Origin: an uncultured Clostridia bacterium
Lineage (GTDB): Bacteria; Bacillota; Clostridia; Oscillospirales; Oscillospiraceae
Length of the DNA stretch: 18,957 bases
Direction of reading: 5' to 3'
Assembly: GCA_947176425.1 (NCBI GenBank)
Contig: CAMWQV010000004.1
Span: 1-18,957 of the forward strand
Below are positions 1 to 7,578 of the stretch, piece by piece (the stretch's first letter is position 1; each line of letters starts with the position of its first letter). The notes below the pieces were generated by a model. The model was not told the origin of the DNA and did no database searches. It worked only from the letters and a program-made list of their open reading frames with translations. A program made the translations under genes and the position numbers.

Positions 1-599
1 ACGCCTTGGATTCGAGCGGCGGCGCGGAGAAACTGCCGTTTATTCCATTTTTCCTCTTTCTCACTGCGGTACAGTTCGATGAGTTCCGGCAGCAGCTCCT
101 CCCCTTCGCCAATCAGCGCCAAGTCGATAAAATCCGCAACCGGTTCCGCGTTATACATCGCCGTCCCCCCCGCCACCACCAGCGGCGCAAGGGCAGAACG
201 CTGTTCGCTGCGGAGGGGCAGGCCGCTCAGGTCCAGCATATTCAGCATGGCGGTATAGGCCATCTCATAGCCCACGGAAAAGCCGATCATATCAAAATCC
301 CGCACCGGGTCGCCGGATTCCAGGGCATAGAGGGGAATGTCCGCTTTCCGCATTTCCTCCTCCATGTCCGTCCAGGGCGCAAAGGCACGTTCGCACCAGA
401 CGCCGGGCATTTCGTTCATGACGCCGTACAGGATGCGGAAGCCCAGATTGGACATGCCAATCTCGTAGGTATCCGGAAAGCAAAAGGCAAAGCGAACGTC
501 AACATCCCGCTTGTCTTTTTTCACCGCGTTATACTCCCCGCCCACGTAGCGGGCAGGTTTCTGGACACGGGGCAGGATTCGCTCCAATTTTTTATACAC
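1..599 (-). CDS. TIGR03960-type B12-binding radical SAM protein, N-terminal part (runs off left edge)
   Basis: Partial gene: the 5' end is inside the window and the 3' end is beyond position 1. About 199 residues are visible. They read as the N-terminal domain of the TIGR03960 B12-binding radical SAM family: an opening like LERILPRVQKPARYVGGEYN, then DVRFAFCFPDTYEIGMSNLG, WCERAFAPW, ALESGDPVRDFDMIGFSVGYE and a GGTAMYNAEPVADF stretch followed by IGEGEE. The cluster-binding cysteines of the radical SAM core would lie off the window. The start is GTG at 599-597, chosen because AAGGAG sits 7 nt upstream and the family-like sequence begins at once. The family's substrate is not established; in other Clostridia the gene is often near a TIGR03936 protein and ribonuclease G (recalled context, not visible here). 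It follows the 500-aa gene by 31 nt on the same strand, so it is probably in that operon. Family call is firm, function open. Confidence 0.88.
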   Translation of the reverse strand, partial: MYKKLERILPRVQKPARYVGGEYNAVKKDKRDVDVRFAFCFPDTYEIGMSNLGFRILYGVMNEMPGVWCERAFAPWTDMEEEMRKADIPLYALESGDPVRDFDMIGFSVGYEMAYTAMLNMLDLSGLPLRSEQRSALAPLVVAGGTAMYNAEPVADFIDLALIGEGEELLPELIELYRSEKEEKWNKRQFLRAAARIQG

Positions 600-630
600 A
601 ATGTATCTCCTTCAAAAAATATTACAAATT

Positions 631-2133
631 CTAACAGCTTTCGTTTAAAGAAATCTCAATCGTGATATCTTCCAGCGTTTTTTCACGAAAGACCGTCCGC
701 CATTCGATTCGCTCCGCTGGTTCAAAATGCAGGGCGGACGCCGCCGGGTGAGGGATTACGCCGGGTTCGGAAAGAAGCGCAGACAGTTCTTTCGGTTTGA
801 GATTGAGAAACAGGCCGAGAGAAGGCGCTGATTTTGGACCAGACGGAGAAGGCGCGGTTCTCGGCTTGGGACGGTCGCCGTCCGAACAGTCCTGAATCGA
901 AAAATGTTCGCTGGGAATATCCGGAGACAGGGTATAGATCAAAACGGTATAGCAGTTGGGATTTTCCCATTCCTCGTCGTTTTCCAAATCCGGAAGATTC
1001 AGTTTCGCCTGTTCGGAGTACAGGACCTTTAACGCGTGTTCCTGCCCGGTGAGCGGATGGGTAAACAGAACTCCCTCTCCTCCGGGGTCCGGCGTGGTAA
1101 AATGCGGTCCCGGAAAACTGACAGGCGACTGGGACAGGTGTAATTGCAGTTCCGTAAAAGACGGTATCTGCCCGTCGGCCCACGGAAGCAGGGCGCGGTC
1201 AATATACCAGCCTTTGAACGGGTCCAGACGGTAATGCTTCATCACCCGCACAGCTTCAAAGGGATTTGTTTCGCCGTCCGGAAGGCAGACGGTCGGGACC
1301 CATGAAAAACCGCTGCCCTGATTTTGCCGCAGTGTCTCGCCGTTCAGAACCGCGTCCGCTCTGAAATTCATCAGGACCGGGTGTTCCAATTCCAGACGCA
1401 GCATGTCCTCGCCGCTGGGCTGGCTGTCCGGATTTCCAGGCTTCCATTTCTCCAGAAAAGCGCGGATTGCTTCCGGTTCCGCCTCTATGCAGAAGTCAAT
1501 CACCAGTCCCTCCTTACAGAGATAGACCGCCGGAATCAGCCAGCGCCTGCCGCCCCAGGAAAAGGTTTTTCTGACAGGAATCTCTTTTCCGGCGCTGCCT
1601 TCGTGCGTCTGGAAGCTGCTGTCAAAAACTTTCCAGTTCGGCGCGTCGGATACCCACACGCTGTAGTCCTCTGTAAATTGAATCCTGCTGTAGTCAAAAC
1701 CGGACTGCAATTTTTTGATATACTGAAACGGTTCCGGCATAGGCGTCAGAGCCAGCCGCCGGCTGACAGCATCCAGTATTTTTTCAGCGTCAGATTCCGG
1801 CTGGTTTTCCAAAAGTTCGTCATTAAACGTGTTCTGGTCCCATAAATATGTCTGCTCTATGATATCCAGATGCCCGCAGGCCAGCAGCAGACGCAGCAGG
1901 TCAAAAAAATTTTCTGCCAGCGGATACACATACTGGCCGGGCAGGTTCGACGGATTCACGGCAAATACCATTTCCCCGAACCCCTCAATAAAACAGTAAT
2001 GGATGCCCTCCAAGCCCGCCTGCCCGATCAGCTCCGCGCCTTTTGGGGTGCAGAAGCAGCGGACACCGCCGGGTTCCAAGCCAACGGGCGAAAGATCGAT
2101 GTTTAATTGCCGGAATTTTTCGTAAAAAGTCAT
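631..2133 (-). CDS. Uncharacterised 500-aa protein
   Basis: A full-length 500-aa frame that I do not recognise. Start ATG at 2133-2131 has GGAGG 4 nt upstream; the stop of the preceding DUF4364 gene lies only 12 nt away and the radical SAM gene starts 31 nt after its stop, so it is the middle gene of a three-gene operon. No signal peptide, membrane span or nucleotide-binding motif is visible, so a soluble cytoplasmic protein is likely. Roughly residues 1-120 contain an IEGFGEMVFAVNPSNL stretch, then a helical LLRLLLACGHLDIIEQ segment. This recalls SMI1/KNR4-like (SUKH) folds, but only loosely. A proline/serine-rich linker (about residues 425-440) separates a short C-terminal piece rich in leucine, then glutamate and isoleucine. 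The frame is coherent and far longer than the opposite-strand frames across it, so coding status is sound; the role is unknown. Confidence 0.8.
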   Translation of the reverse strand: MTFYEKFRQLNIDLSPVGLEPGGVRCFCTPKGAELIGQAGLEGIHYCFIEGFGEMVFAVNPSNLPGQYVYPLAENFFDLLRLLLACGHLDIIEQTYLWDQNTFNDELLENQPESDAEKILDAVSRRLALTPMPEPFQYIKKLQSGFDYSRIQFTEDYSVWVSDAPNWKVFDSSFQTHEGSAGKEIPVRKTFSWGGRRWLIPAVYLCKEGLVIDFCIEAEPEAIRAFLEKWKPGNPDSQPSGEDMLRLELEHPVLMNFRADAVLNGETLRQNQGSGFSWVPTVCLPDGETNPFEAVRVMKHYRLDPFKGWYIDRALLPWADGQIPSFTELQLHLSQSPVSFPGPHFTTPDPGGEGVLFTHPLTGQEHALKVLYSEQAKLNLPDLENDEEWENPNCYTVLIYTLSPDIPSEHFSIQDCSDGDRPKPRTAPSPSGPKSAPSLGLFLNLKPKELSALLSEPGVIPHPAASALHFEPAERIEWRTVFREKTLEDITIEISLNESC

Positions 2134-2145
2134 AAGTCCTCCAAA

Positions 2146-2676
2146 TCATTCGCCGCCGCTGTACAGGACCTCTAATATCTTCGAGTAGATATCTTCCGCG
2201 TCTGTACGAAAGCGGTCCTGCATCTGCACCGCCAGTTCCCGGCGCGTTACCAGCAGCCGCAGGTCCATAAGATCGTCCAGTTCGTCCCTGAGTGACAGGG
2301 TCAGCGTATACCCGCCTGCTGCCCGTTCTTCCACCTTGGCTCCAACTAAGGCTTTCCGTTTGATCTGCTCGTTGCAGGCCGCGAGCCTCTGATCTGCCTG
2401 CACCCGGACCGTATAGGGCAGACCGCTTTCCGTTGCGGAACTGTTGCGGCGGCCTTTATCCGTGATGCCGTAGGCGCCGTCTTCGTCCTGAACCAGATGG
2501 CCTGTCCGAACCAGGTCCGCGAGACATTCGGAAAAATTGAAGTAATCCACCCCGCTGTCACACATGCTCATCTCCTGCAAAGCCTCAAAAGGGACTGGTT
2601 CTATTGTCCGCGCCGCGATATATAAAATTAGGAACTTGATCTCCAGCCTGCCGCTGATAAAACCAAAGTCAGACAT
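2146..2676 (-). CDS. DUF4364 family winged-helix protein
   Basis: 176 aa, about the usual size for DUF4364. The N-terminus (SDFGFISGRLEIKFLILYI, then PVPFEALQEMSMCDSGVDYF and an ECLADLVRTGHL helix followed by DGAYGITDKGRR) matches the winged-helix DNA-binding-like half of this family from memory. The C-terminal half is a beta-rich stretch followed by a helix (DRFRTDAEDIYSKILEVLY). Known members are conserved in Clostridia and of unknown function; a transcription-regulator role is inference from the fold. Start ATG 2676-2674 is supported by GGGAGG with a 6-nt spacer. It is the first gene of the leftward operon, with a good sigma-A promoter about 35-60 nt upstream. Confidence 0.88.
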   Translation of the reverse strand: MSDFGFISGRLEIKFLILYIAARTIEPVPFEALQEMSMCDSGVDYFNFSECLADLVRTGHLVQDEDGAYGITDKGRRNSSATESGLPYTVRVQADQRLAACNEQIKRKALVGAKVEERAAGGYTLTLSLRDELDDLMDLRLLVTRRELAVQMQDRFRTDAEDIYSKILEVLYSGGE

Positions 2677-2709
2677 GGCATACCTCCCGCAGTTTTTTTA
2701 CTGTCTCCT

Positions 2710-2738
2710 ATTATATCTGTTTTCTGCAAATTTGTACA
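2710..2738 (-). promoter_or_regulatory. Sigma-A promoter of the DUF4364 operon
   Basis: On the minus strand TGTACA (2738-2733), a 17-nt spacer and a perfect TATAAT (2715-2710) lie about 34 nt upstream of the DUF4364 start codon. The -35 matches 4 of 6 consensus bases. Transcription would start near 2703 and run leftward through the three genes. Confidence 0.72.
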
Positions 2739-2762
2739 GGCTGAATTTCTGCCGGAATTTCG

Positions 2763-2789
2763 CACACTCTGTCACAGGGCGCATACACT
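2763..2789 (+). promoter_or_regulatory. Sigma-K-like promoter of the cysteine-rich gene
   Basis: Plus-strand CATACACT at 2782-2789 fits the mother-cell sigma -10 pattern (CATA-n3-T). An AC pair at 2764-2765 stands 16 nt upstream, the spacing expected for a sigma-K -35. A sigma-E type -35 (an ATA core about 14 nt upstream) is not apparent, so sigma-K is the better reading. The predicted start near 2796 would give a leader of about 60 nt. Motif match only. Confidence 0.5.
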
Positions 2790-2856
2790 GAATTGAAGGC
2801 AGACGCCTTTCTGAATTACCAATCGAGATTGTTACTGACATTTAGGAGGTCCATTT

Positions 2857-3726
2857 ATGGCTGAACGTATCGTACCCGGCCCGGTATCCGGTTTGAAGGA
2901 TAACTGCGAGGCCGTTTGCATCCATACTAAGAAAATCTTTGACAGCTGCCGTGATAAAGACTGTATTGAAGATCTGCGCTTCTATCCCACCGCCTGCGGG
3001 CAGGATATTCTCAACCGTGCGCAGAGTGTGAAGGGCGGCAAAGCGGAGCTGCTCTATACGTACATCGACGTGGAACCTGTGGTATTCAACCGTGGTTTTT
3101 ATACGATAGATATGCGCTTTTTCTACCGTGTTCTGCTGAATGTTTACTGTGCGAATCCCCGGCCCATCGAGGTGGAAGGGCTGTGCGTATTTGACAAGCG
3201 GGTCATTTTGTTCGGCAGCGAGGGCAATGCGAAGATTTTCTCGTCCAAAGTCCGTGTCGACGGTCTGGACCGCCAGCTTCTGGAACAGAGCAATATGCCT
3301 GTTGCCGTCGTCGAAGCGGTCGATCCGATTGTTCTGGACGCCAAGCTGGTAGAGTGCTGTGAGAATCGCTACTGTGACTGTGATATCTGCGAAATTCCGC
3401 CCTGCATCTGCCAGTGCTTCAACTGCGAGCTGACAATGGGTGACGAGTACCGCCGTGCGTTTGTGACGCTGGGACAGTTTTCCATTATCCGTCTGGAGCG
3501 CGACAGTCAGCTGCTGATGCCGGTCTTCGACTATTGTATGCCGGATAAGGACTGCTCGGCAGGCGGATGCGGCTGTGGCTGCGGCTGCGGAAGTGAAGAT
3601 CCCTGCGAACTGTTCCAGAAAATCAACTTCCCGGTCAACCAGTTCTTCCCGCCCAACAGCATCAATAACAACAACAAAGATTACGAATGTACCAAACAAT
3701 ATTGCAGCAGCTGCTGCCGTAACTGA
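2857..3726 (+). CDS. Cysteine-rich protein, probable spore coat/exosporium component
   Basis: 289 aa with 27 cysteines (over 9%). Residues about 1-60 hold five of them (KDNCEAVC, DSCRDKDC). Residues about 65-180 form a beta-rich, cysteine-poor domain (YIDVEPVVFNRGFYTIDMRF, then a GSEGNAKIFSS strand) that I recall from unnamed Oscillospiraceae proteins. Then follow a CCENRYCDCDIC cluster, a GCGCGCGCG run and a C-terminal CSSCC. There is no signal peptide or membrane span. Cysteine-dense cytosolic proteins of spore-formers are commonly spore coat or exosporium parts (C. difficile CdeC is an example), and the sigma-K-like promoter agrees; this role is inference. Metal binding is the alternative. 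Start ATG 2857 has AGGAGG 7 nt upstream. Arginine codons are mostly CGT/CGC, unlike the CGG-rich spoIIIA genes, which suggests strong expression. Monocistronic, closed by a terminator. Confidence 0.82.
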   Translation: MAERIVPGPVSGLKDNCEAVCIHTKKIFDSCRDKDCIEDLRFYPTACGQDILNRAQSVKGGKAELLYTYIDVEPVVFNRGFYTIDMRFFYRVLLNVYCANPRPIEVEGLCVFDKRVILFGSEGNAKIFSSKVRVDGLDRQLLEQSNMPVAVVEAVDPIVLDAKLVECCENRYCDCDICEIPPCICQCFNCELTMGDEYRRAFVTLGQFSIIRLERDSQLLMPVFDYCMPDKDCSAGGCGCGCGCGSEDPCELFQKINFPVNQFFPPNSINNNNKDYECTKQYCSSCCRN

Positions 3727-3731
3727 CAGCG

Positions 3732-3766
3732 CAGCGCCGGTCCTGCTGGGGACCGGCGCTGTTTTT
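3732..3766 (+). terminator. Rho-independent terminator of the cysteine-rich gene
   Basis: A perfect 12-bp GC-rich stem (3732-3743 with 3750-3761) with a 6-nt loop, followed directly by TTTTT (3762-3766), six bases after the stop codon. The T-tract overlaps the stop codon of the convergent lipoprotein gene (3765-3767). On the minus strand the hairpin has no T-tract, so it works mainly rightward. Confidence 0.93.
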
Positions 3767-6527
3767 ACGTCATATTCTGCATATTTTCCTCTGTCAGCGG
3801 CTGCCACGGTATTTCGATTTTTTCCGCGCCGCCCAGGTATGTATCCAGCCACGCGTCAAATGCGGGGCCGTCCATCGGCTCGGCTTTGGGCGGGAAGTCC
3901 TGATAGTATACGATGCCGTCGCCGTCCAAATCGGCCTCTTCCGGGAAGGAAACACCGTTCCATCTTTCCGCTTCCTGTCTGGCCCAGGCGGCTACTAAAG
4001 CAATTCGGGCGTAAGTGTCCGTTTCCGGGTCATATTGATAGAGATAATAGGGCCATAAAATATCGCCTGCCTTTCCGTGATTATTGGACGTAAGGATTCG
4101 GACGGTTCCGTTATCATAAAAAGTCGCGCCATACCAGCCCTGCAATTCTTTCACAGTCTTATTCTTATCTAAATCAAAACCATAAATGACAATGGACTGC
4201 TCGCCTGCCGCACCTGTCGAATACTCAGTAAGCAGTTCGTCAATCCCGTCTCCGTCAATGTCGAACAGGGTGAAGCGGTTGTCTGAAAGCTGGTAGGGAT
4301 GATAGCTTTTTTCCTGATAAGGGTAAGGATTTTCCTGAAAGAAATAGGCGCACAAATTTTTCAGGACGCCGGTATAGGCTTCCAGCAACATCTCCCGGTC
4401 TATCCGGGTTTCCTGATATTCCGGCAGGCTGTCCACAATCTCTTCAGTAAGGCTGTCCACAATCTCGTCCGTAAAATGGAAGTAGAAAACAGGCAGGAGC
4501 TTTCCTCCATCTAAGCATCTGTCCCACCATTCTTCATAGACATCGTTATCAACGGGATTGTCGCTGCCGTCGATATAAAAGACCAGGCCGTCGCCGTCCA
4601 AATCGAACTCAGCCGGAAAGCCGTCCACTTCGCTGCTCCAGGCACACGCGCCTCCGATTCTCTGGGACGAGCGGTACAGGTCAAAGGGCCAAATCGCAGT
4701 GGCACGTCCCTGATTATGGGAACATGGTTCCCAGACGAGGCCGTTGTCATATAAGCGATTCCCATTACTATAAAAGCTGCGGCAATTCCGTCCGTCAGGC
4801 CGGTAAGCAGTGACACAGTATTCTGATACACGGCCATAGTTTGCTTCAATAATCAGTTCTTTCTGTCCGTCGCCGGTGATATCGCAGAGAGCAAACCGGT
4901 TTTTGGACAAAGCCTCTGTATTTCCCTCATCAATAAGGAGCTGTTCTTTACACTCCTCAATAAACTGCTGCAAAACGCGTTTCTGCGCGTTCGACAGCTG
5001 TTCCGGAGAAAATTCTGTCTTGACCTCGAATGGGCTGTGCAGCTCAGGGGACCGGGCATAAATAGGCCAATCAGGATCGCCGCAGACGAGGGAGGAGGTA
5101 ACGGTAAAAATGACATCATTATATGGAAGCGCAGTCCCGCTGCGGGTGAGCAGGATTTCTCCGTCCTGATAAGTATAGCTGTGTTCGTCCAGCAGGATTT
5201 TGTCTGGCTCTGTATCCCACTTTGTCCTGAAATCCGACAGGTCCAGCAAAATACAGGCTTCTCTGTTATACTCAATAAAAGCAGTCCCATCCTCATAGAA
5301 CTGGAAAAAACCGTTCAGCTGAAACCCGTCGATCTCCTCCGGGTAAGCATAAGATTTGCGGCCTCTCCAGCGCTGTCCGTTCCACCGGTAGACCGACAGA
5401 TGAGAGAACCCATTGTCATCCGTTCCGCCGGACAGAACGGCTAATTCCCGTTCCCCGTCGCCGTTGAAATCCTCAAAATGCAATTCCGGCGGGACTGTTT
5501 CCAACGGGTCTTGAATCTCCTGATAATGTCCGCCGTATCGAATCCAGTTTTTCCCGTTTTGGGAATCATGATATACAGCGATATCAAATTCCGGCAGTTC
5601 CGCCGCCAAATCTTCCGGGTCCGGCAGACCGGTGTCTTTTACCACTTCAACCGGCTGAGTATGAATATCTGTCCAGTAATTTCCGTTCCAGACATAGACC
5701 ACGGTTTCTTCCGTGATGCCTGGGGAACCGTCAGGACAGGTTTCCTCATGCCGCCGGTAACTAACGGATAAAGCAAACTTGTCATCCCATTGGGTTTCCT
5801 GCATTTCCGGCAGCATATCCAGCGGCAATAGGTCCTGTTCAAATATTTGATATTGTTCGCCGTAACGCAGAAATACTTTTGTGTCATCATAGCTCCGGAA
5901 AAGTGCGGCATCTTTTTCCGGCAGTCCGGCAAGCTGGAGCCAATAGCTTCCCTGACCGGTGGCCTCCAGAGCAGGGTCCATCAGCGGTACGGGTTCTTCC
6001 GGTCCTTCCATTGCAAGGTCAAACCGCAGCCAATGATGTTCGGAAGAGTCAAGCTCCAGATGTTCGTCGATGTAGTCCATTCCACAGGGACCTATCCTCT
6101 CCCATTCCGGAACAGACCACTCTCCGCTCTTTCCGTCCAGGAGCAGATAGTTATACTGACTGACGGCAAGCCAGCCGTCCGGAATCTCTGCGCGGGTCAG
6201 GAACGAGCAGTCAAACCAATCCTTTTCCATTGCTTCCGGCATCTCCTCTCCGGAGGGACGGATCAAATATTCCGCGCAAAACGCCGCGGCCCGGTCGTTG
6301 GTATCCGGGTCAAAGCGCAGTTCTTCAATCGTTATGGAATTTGCTTGGTACTCTATTACATTTGATGTGTTTTCCAGTTCTTCGTCCAACAGCTGCTGTA
6401 TTGCGTGGGTATATACGGCCTTTTCCATGGGATTTTCGTTTTGTTCTGGTATTTCCGGAGCGGCGCATCCAGCCAGCAGAAGACAGGCCATTGCTGTTAT
6501 CACTAGTTTTTTCTTTCTTATTTTCAT
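3765..6527 (-). CDS. Large lipoprotein with repeated DxDGDG (FG-GAP/EF-hand-like) motifs
   Basis: 920 aa. Start ATG 6527-6525 was chosen over an open extension to 6989: it has AAGGAG 9 nt upstream, a basic MKIRKKK n-region, a hydrophobic core and an LLLAGC lipobox with C21 as the lipidated residue. The mature protein should be anchored outside the membrane. Aspartate/glycine loops of calcium-binding type recur: DFNGDGERELA (about 353), DITGDGQKELI (549), DLDGDGLVF (642), DIDGDGIDELL (756) and DLDGDGIVY (866). Those followed by E-L are typical of FG-GAP/VCBS-type proteins. Residues about 510-690 and 709-915 are two copies of one module, each opening with a helix, an NRF-DI-GDG motif, a WPF/WPY-LY motif and a second DLDGDG loop. 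A near-perfect 8-residue repeat (TDEIVDSL/TEEIVDSL, 686-701) joins them. Function unknown; cell-surface binding is a guess. It stands alone with its own promoter. Confidence 0.87.
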   Translation of the reverse strand: MKIRKKKLVITAMACLLLAGCAAPEIPEQNENPMEKAVYTHAIQQLLDEELENTSNVIEYQANSITIEELRFDPDTNDRAAAFCAEYLIRPSGEEMPEAMEKDWFDCSFLTRAEIPDGWLAVSQYNYLLLDGKSGEWSVPEWERIGPCGMDYIDEHLELDSSEHHWLRFDLAMEGPEEPVPLMDPALEATGQGSYWLQLAGLPEKDAALFRSYDDTKVFLRYGEQYQIFEQDLLPLDMLPEMQETQWDDKFALSVSYRRHEETCPDGSPGITEETVVYVWNGNYWTDIHTQPVEVVKDTGLPDPEDLAAELPEFDIAVYHDSQNGKNWIRYGGHYQEIQDPLETVPPELHFEDFNGDGERELAVLSGGTDDNGFSHLSVYRWNGQRWRGRKSYAYPEEIDGFQLNGFFQFYEDGTAFIEYNREACILLDLSDFRTKWDTEPDKILLDEHSYTYQDGEILLTRSGTALPYNDVIFTVTSSLVCGDPDWPIYARSPELHSPFEVKTEFSPEQLSNAQKRVLQQFIEECKEQLLIDEGNTEALSKNRFALCDITGDGQKELIIEANYGRVSEYCVTAYRPDGRNCRSFYSNGNRLYDNGLVWEPCSHNQGRATAIWPFDLYRSSQRIGGACAWSSEVDGFPAEFDLDGDGLVFYIDGSDNPVDNDVYEEWWDRCLDGGKLLPVFYFHFTDEIVDSLTEEIVDSLPEYQETRIDREMLLEAYTGVLKNLCAYFFQENPYPYQEKSYHPYQLSDNRFTLFDIDGDGIDELLTEYSTGAAGEQSIVIYGFDLDKNKTVKELQGWYGATFYDNGTVRILTSNNHGKAGDILWPYYLYQYDPETDTYARIALVAAWARQEAERWNGVSFPEEADLDGDGIVYYQDFPPKAEPMDGPAFDAWLDTYLGGAEKIEIPWQPLTEENMQNMT
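4426..4473 (-). repeat. 24-bp tandem duplication inside the lipoprotein gene
   Basis: Two adjacent 24-bp units (4426-4449 and 4450-4473) agree at 22 of 24 positions and keep the frame, encoding TDEIVDSL followed by TEEIVDSL. They sit in the linker between the two large protein modules. This looks like a recent slippage or recombination duplication. Confidence 0.85.
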
Positions 6528-6558
6528 GACGGATTTCTCCTTTTGTACAGGTGGCTTT

Positions 6559-6587
6559 ATTGTAGCATACGTCCCTGTCCTTTTCAA
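6559..6587 (-). promoter_or_regulatory. Sigma-A promoter of the lipoprotein gene
   Basis: Minus strand TTGAAA (6587-6582), a 17-nt spacer and TACAAT (6564-6559); the TG one base before the -10 makes it an extended -10 promoter. It lies about 32 nt upstream of the lipoprotein start and is divergent from the spoIIIA promoter 20 bp away. Confidence 0.8.
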
Positions 6588-6603
6588 GCTGGAAAAGAAC
6601 AGG

Positions 6604-6632
6604 TCATAACCTGGGACGAGCCTGCATAGAGT
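6604..6632 (+). promoter_or_regulatory. Sigma-E-like promoter of the spoIIIA operon
   Basis: Plus-strand TCATAAC (6604-6610), a 14-nt spacer and CATAGAGT (6625-6632). These fit the sigma-E pattern (an ATA-centred -35, about 14 nt, CATA at -10). In Bacillus subtilis spoIIIA is transcribed by sigma-E in the mother cell, so element and gene agree. Predicted start near 6639, about 25 nt before the start codon. Confidence 0.75.
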
Positions 6633-6663
6633 GATAGAGAAAAACACAGGGGAGGGAACACAA

Positions 6664-7578
6664 ATGACAGAGGAATACGCCGCGGCGCGATATGAAGACG
6701 CGTGTGGATTGCTGCCGATGCGTCTGCGGACAGCCGCGCTGCTGATTGAGCAGGCGAGGAAGGCGGCGACGGAAGAACTGCGTTTACGGATAGGGAGGCC
6801 GCTGCATCTGACGCTGCCGGGCGGAGAACTGCCGCTGCCGCAGACCCGTATCATACGGGGCGATCTGGAGCAGGTACTGGACCGCGCCACAGAATACTCG
6901 CGATATATCGCCGCCGAGACACTGCGGCACGGATATGTCACAGCGGAAGGGGGGTTCCGGATCGGCGTCTGCGGTACGGCCCTGCCCAACGGGGATTATA
7001 ATGAAGGAATACGGGATATCAGTTCTTTATCAATCCGGATACCGCGGGTACGGGAAGACGCGGCGCGGCCTGTTCTGCCGGGCATATTGGAGAACGGCAG
7101 GCCGCTGAGTACGTTGATCCTGAGTCCCCCGGGGGGCGGCAAGACCACGCTTCTGCGGGATTTGGTTCGTCTGCTCAGCGAGGGAACAGAGCTGGCGGAG
7201 CCTTGCCGGGTCGCGCTGGTGGACGAGCGGGGCGAACTGGCGGCGGTTCATCGGGGCAGGCCGCAGTTAGAGGTGGGCTGTCAGACCGATGTCATGGACG
7301 GCTGCCCCAAAGCGTTAGCCGTACCGATTTTGCTGCGTGCCATGACGCCGCAGGTCATCGCGCTGGACGAGGTCGCGCTTCCGGCGGATGTCACTGCCGT
7401 CTGCGCGGCTGCCAACTGCGGCGTAACGCTGCTGGCTACGGTTCATGCCGCCTCTCTTCAGGACTTGCGGGCGCGTCAGATTGGACGGGCCCTGCTGGAA
7501 TGCGGGGTGTTCCGGCGGGCGGTCATCATTGAGGGCCAGGGGATGGCGCGCACGAGCCGGGTGGAGCTGCTGTCATGA
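6664..7578 (+). CDS. spoIIIAA: Stage III sporulation protein AA (secretion-type ATPase)
   Basis: 304 aa. It is the ATPase of the SpoIIIA-SpoIIQ channel that links mother cell and forespore after engulfment, and is related to the ATPases of type II/IV secretion. A Walker A loop (SPPGGGKTT, residues 154-162), a conserved VDERGELA stretch (186-193) and a Walker B-like VIALDEV (231-237) are present, followed by a TVHAAS segment typical of secretion ATPases. The N-terminal ~130 residues are the family's own domain. Start ATG 6664 is preferred over an in-frame GTG at 6631, because the purine-rich GGGGAGGG lies 7 nt before the ATG and the GTG falls inside the sigma-E-like -10 region. Its stop overlaps the spoIIIAB start (ATGA). 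Confidence 0.96.
   Translation: MTEEYAAARYEDACGLLPMRLRTAALLIEQARKAATEELRLRIGRPLHLTLPGGELPLPQTRIIRGDLEQVLDRATEYSRYIAAETLRHGYVTAEGGFRIGVCGTALPNGDYNEGIRDISSLSIRIPRVREDAARPVLPGILENGRPLSTLILSPPGGGKTTLLRDLVRLLSEGTELAEPCRVALVDERGELAAVHRGRPQLEVGCQTDVMDGCPKALAVPILLRAMTPQVIALDEVALPADVTAVCAAANCGVTLLATVHAASLQDLRARQIGRALLECGVFRRAVIIEGQGMARTSRVELLS

Noticed and set aside
6..665. Open frame of 219 codons on the plus strand at the left end
   Set aside because: It is antisense to the radical SAM gene, whose minus-strand translation matches a known family; no ribosome binding site, and the translation is low-quality arginine/histidine-rich.
2842..3852. Minus-strand frame of 336 codons across the cysteine-rich gene
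   Set aside because: It runs through the plus-strand terminator and has no ribosome binding site. The plus-strand gene has a ribosome binding site, promoter, terminator and structured cysteine pattern.
6528..6989. N-terminal extension of the lipoprotein frame to 6989
   Set aside because: It is antisense to spoIIIAA and would bury the signal peptide and lipobox; the promoter and ribosome binding site support the start at 6527.
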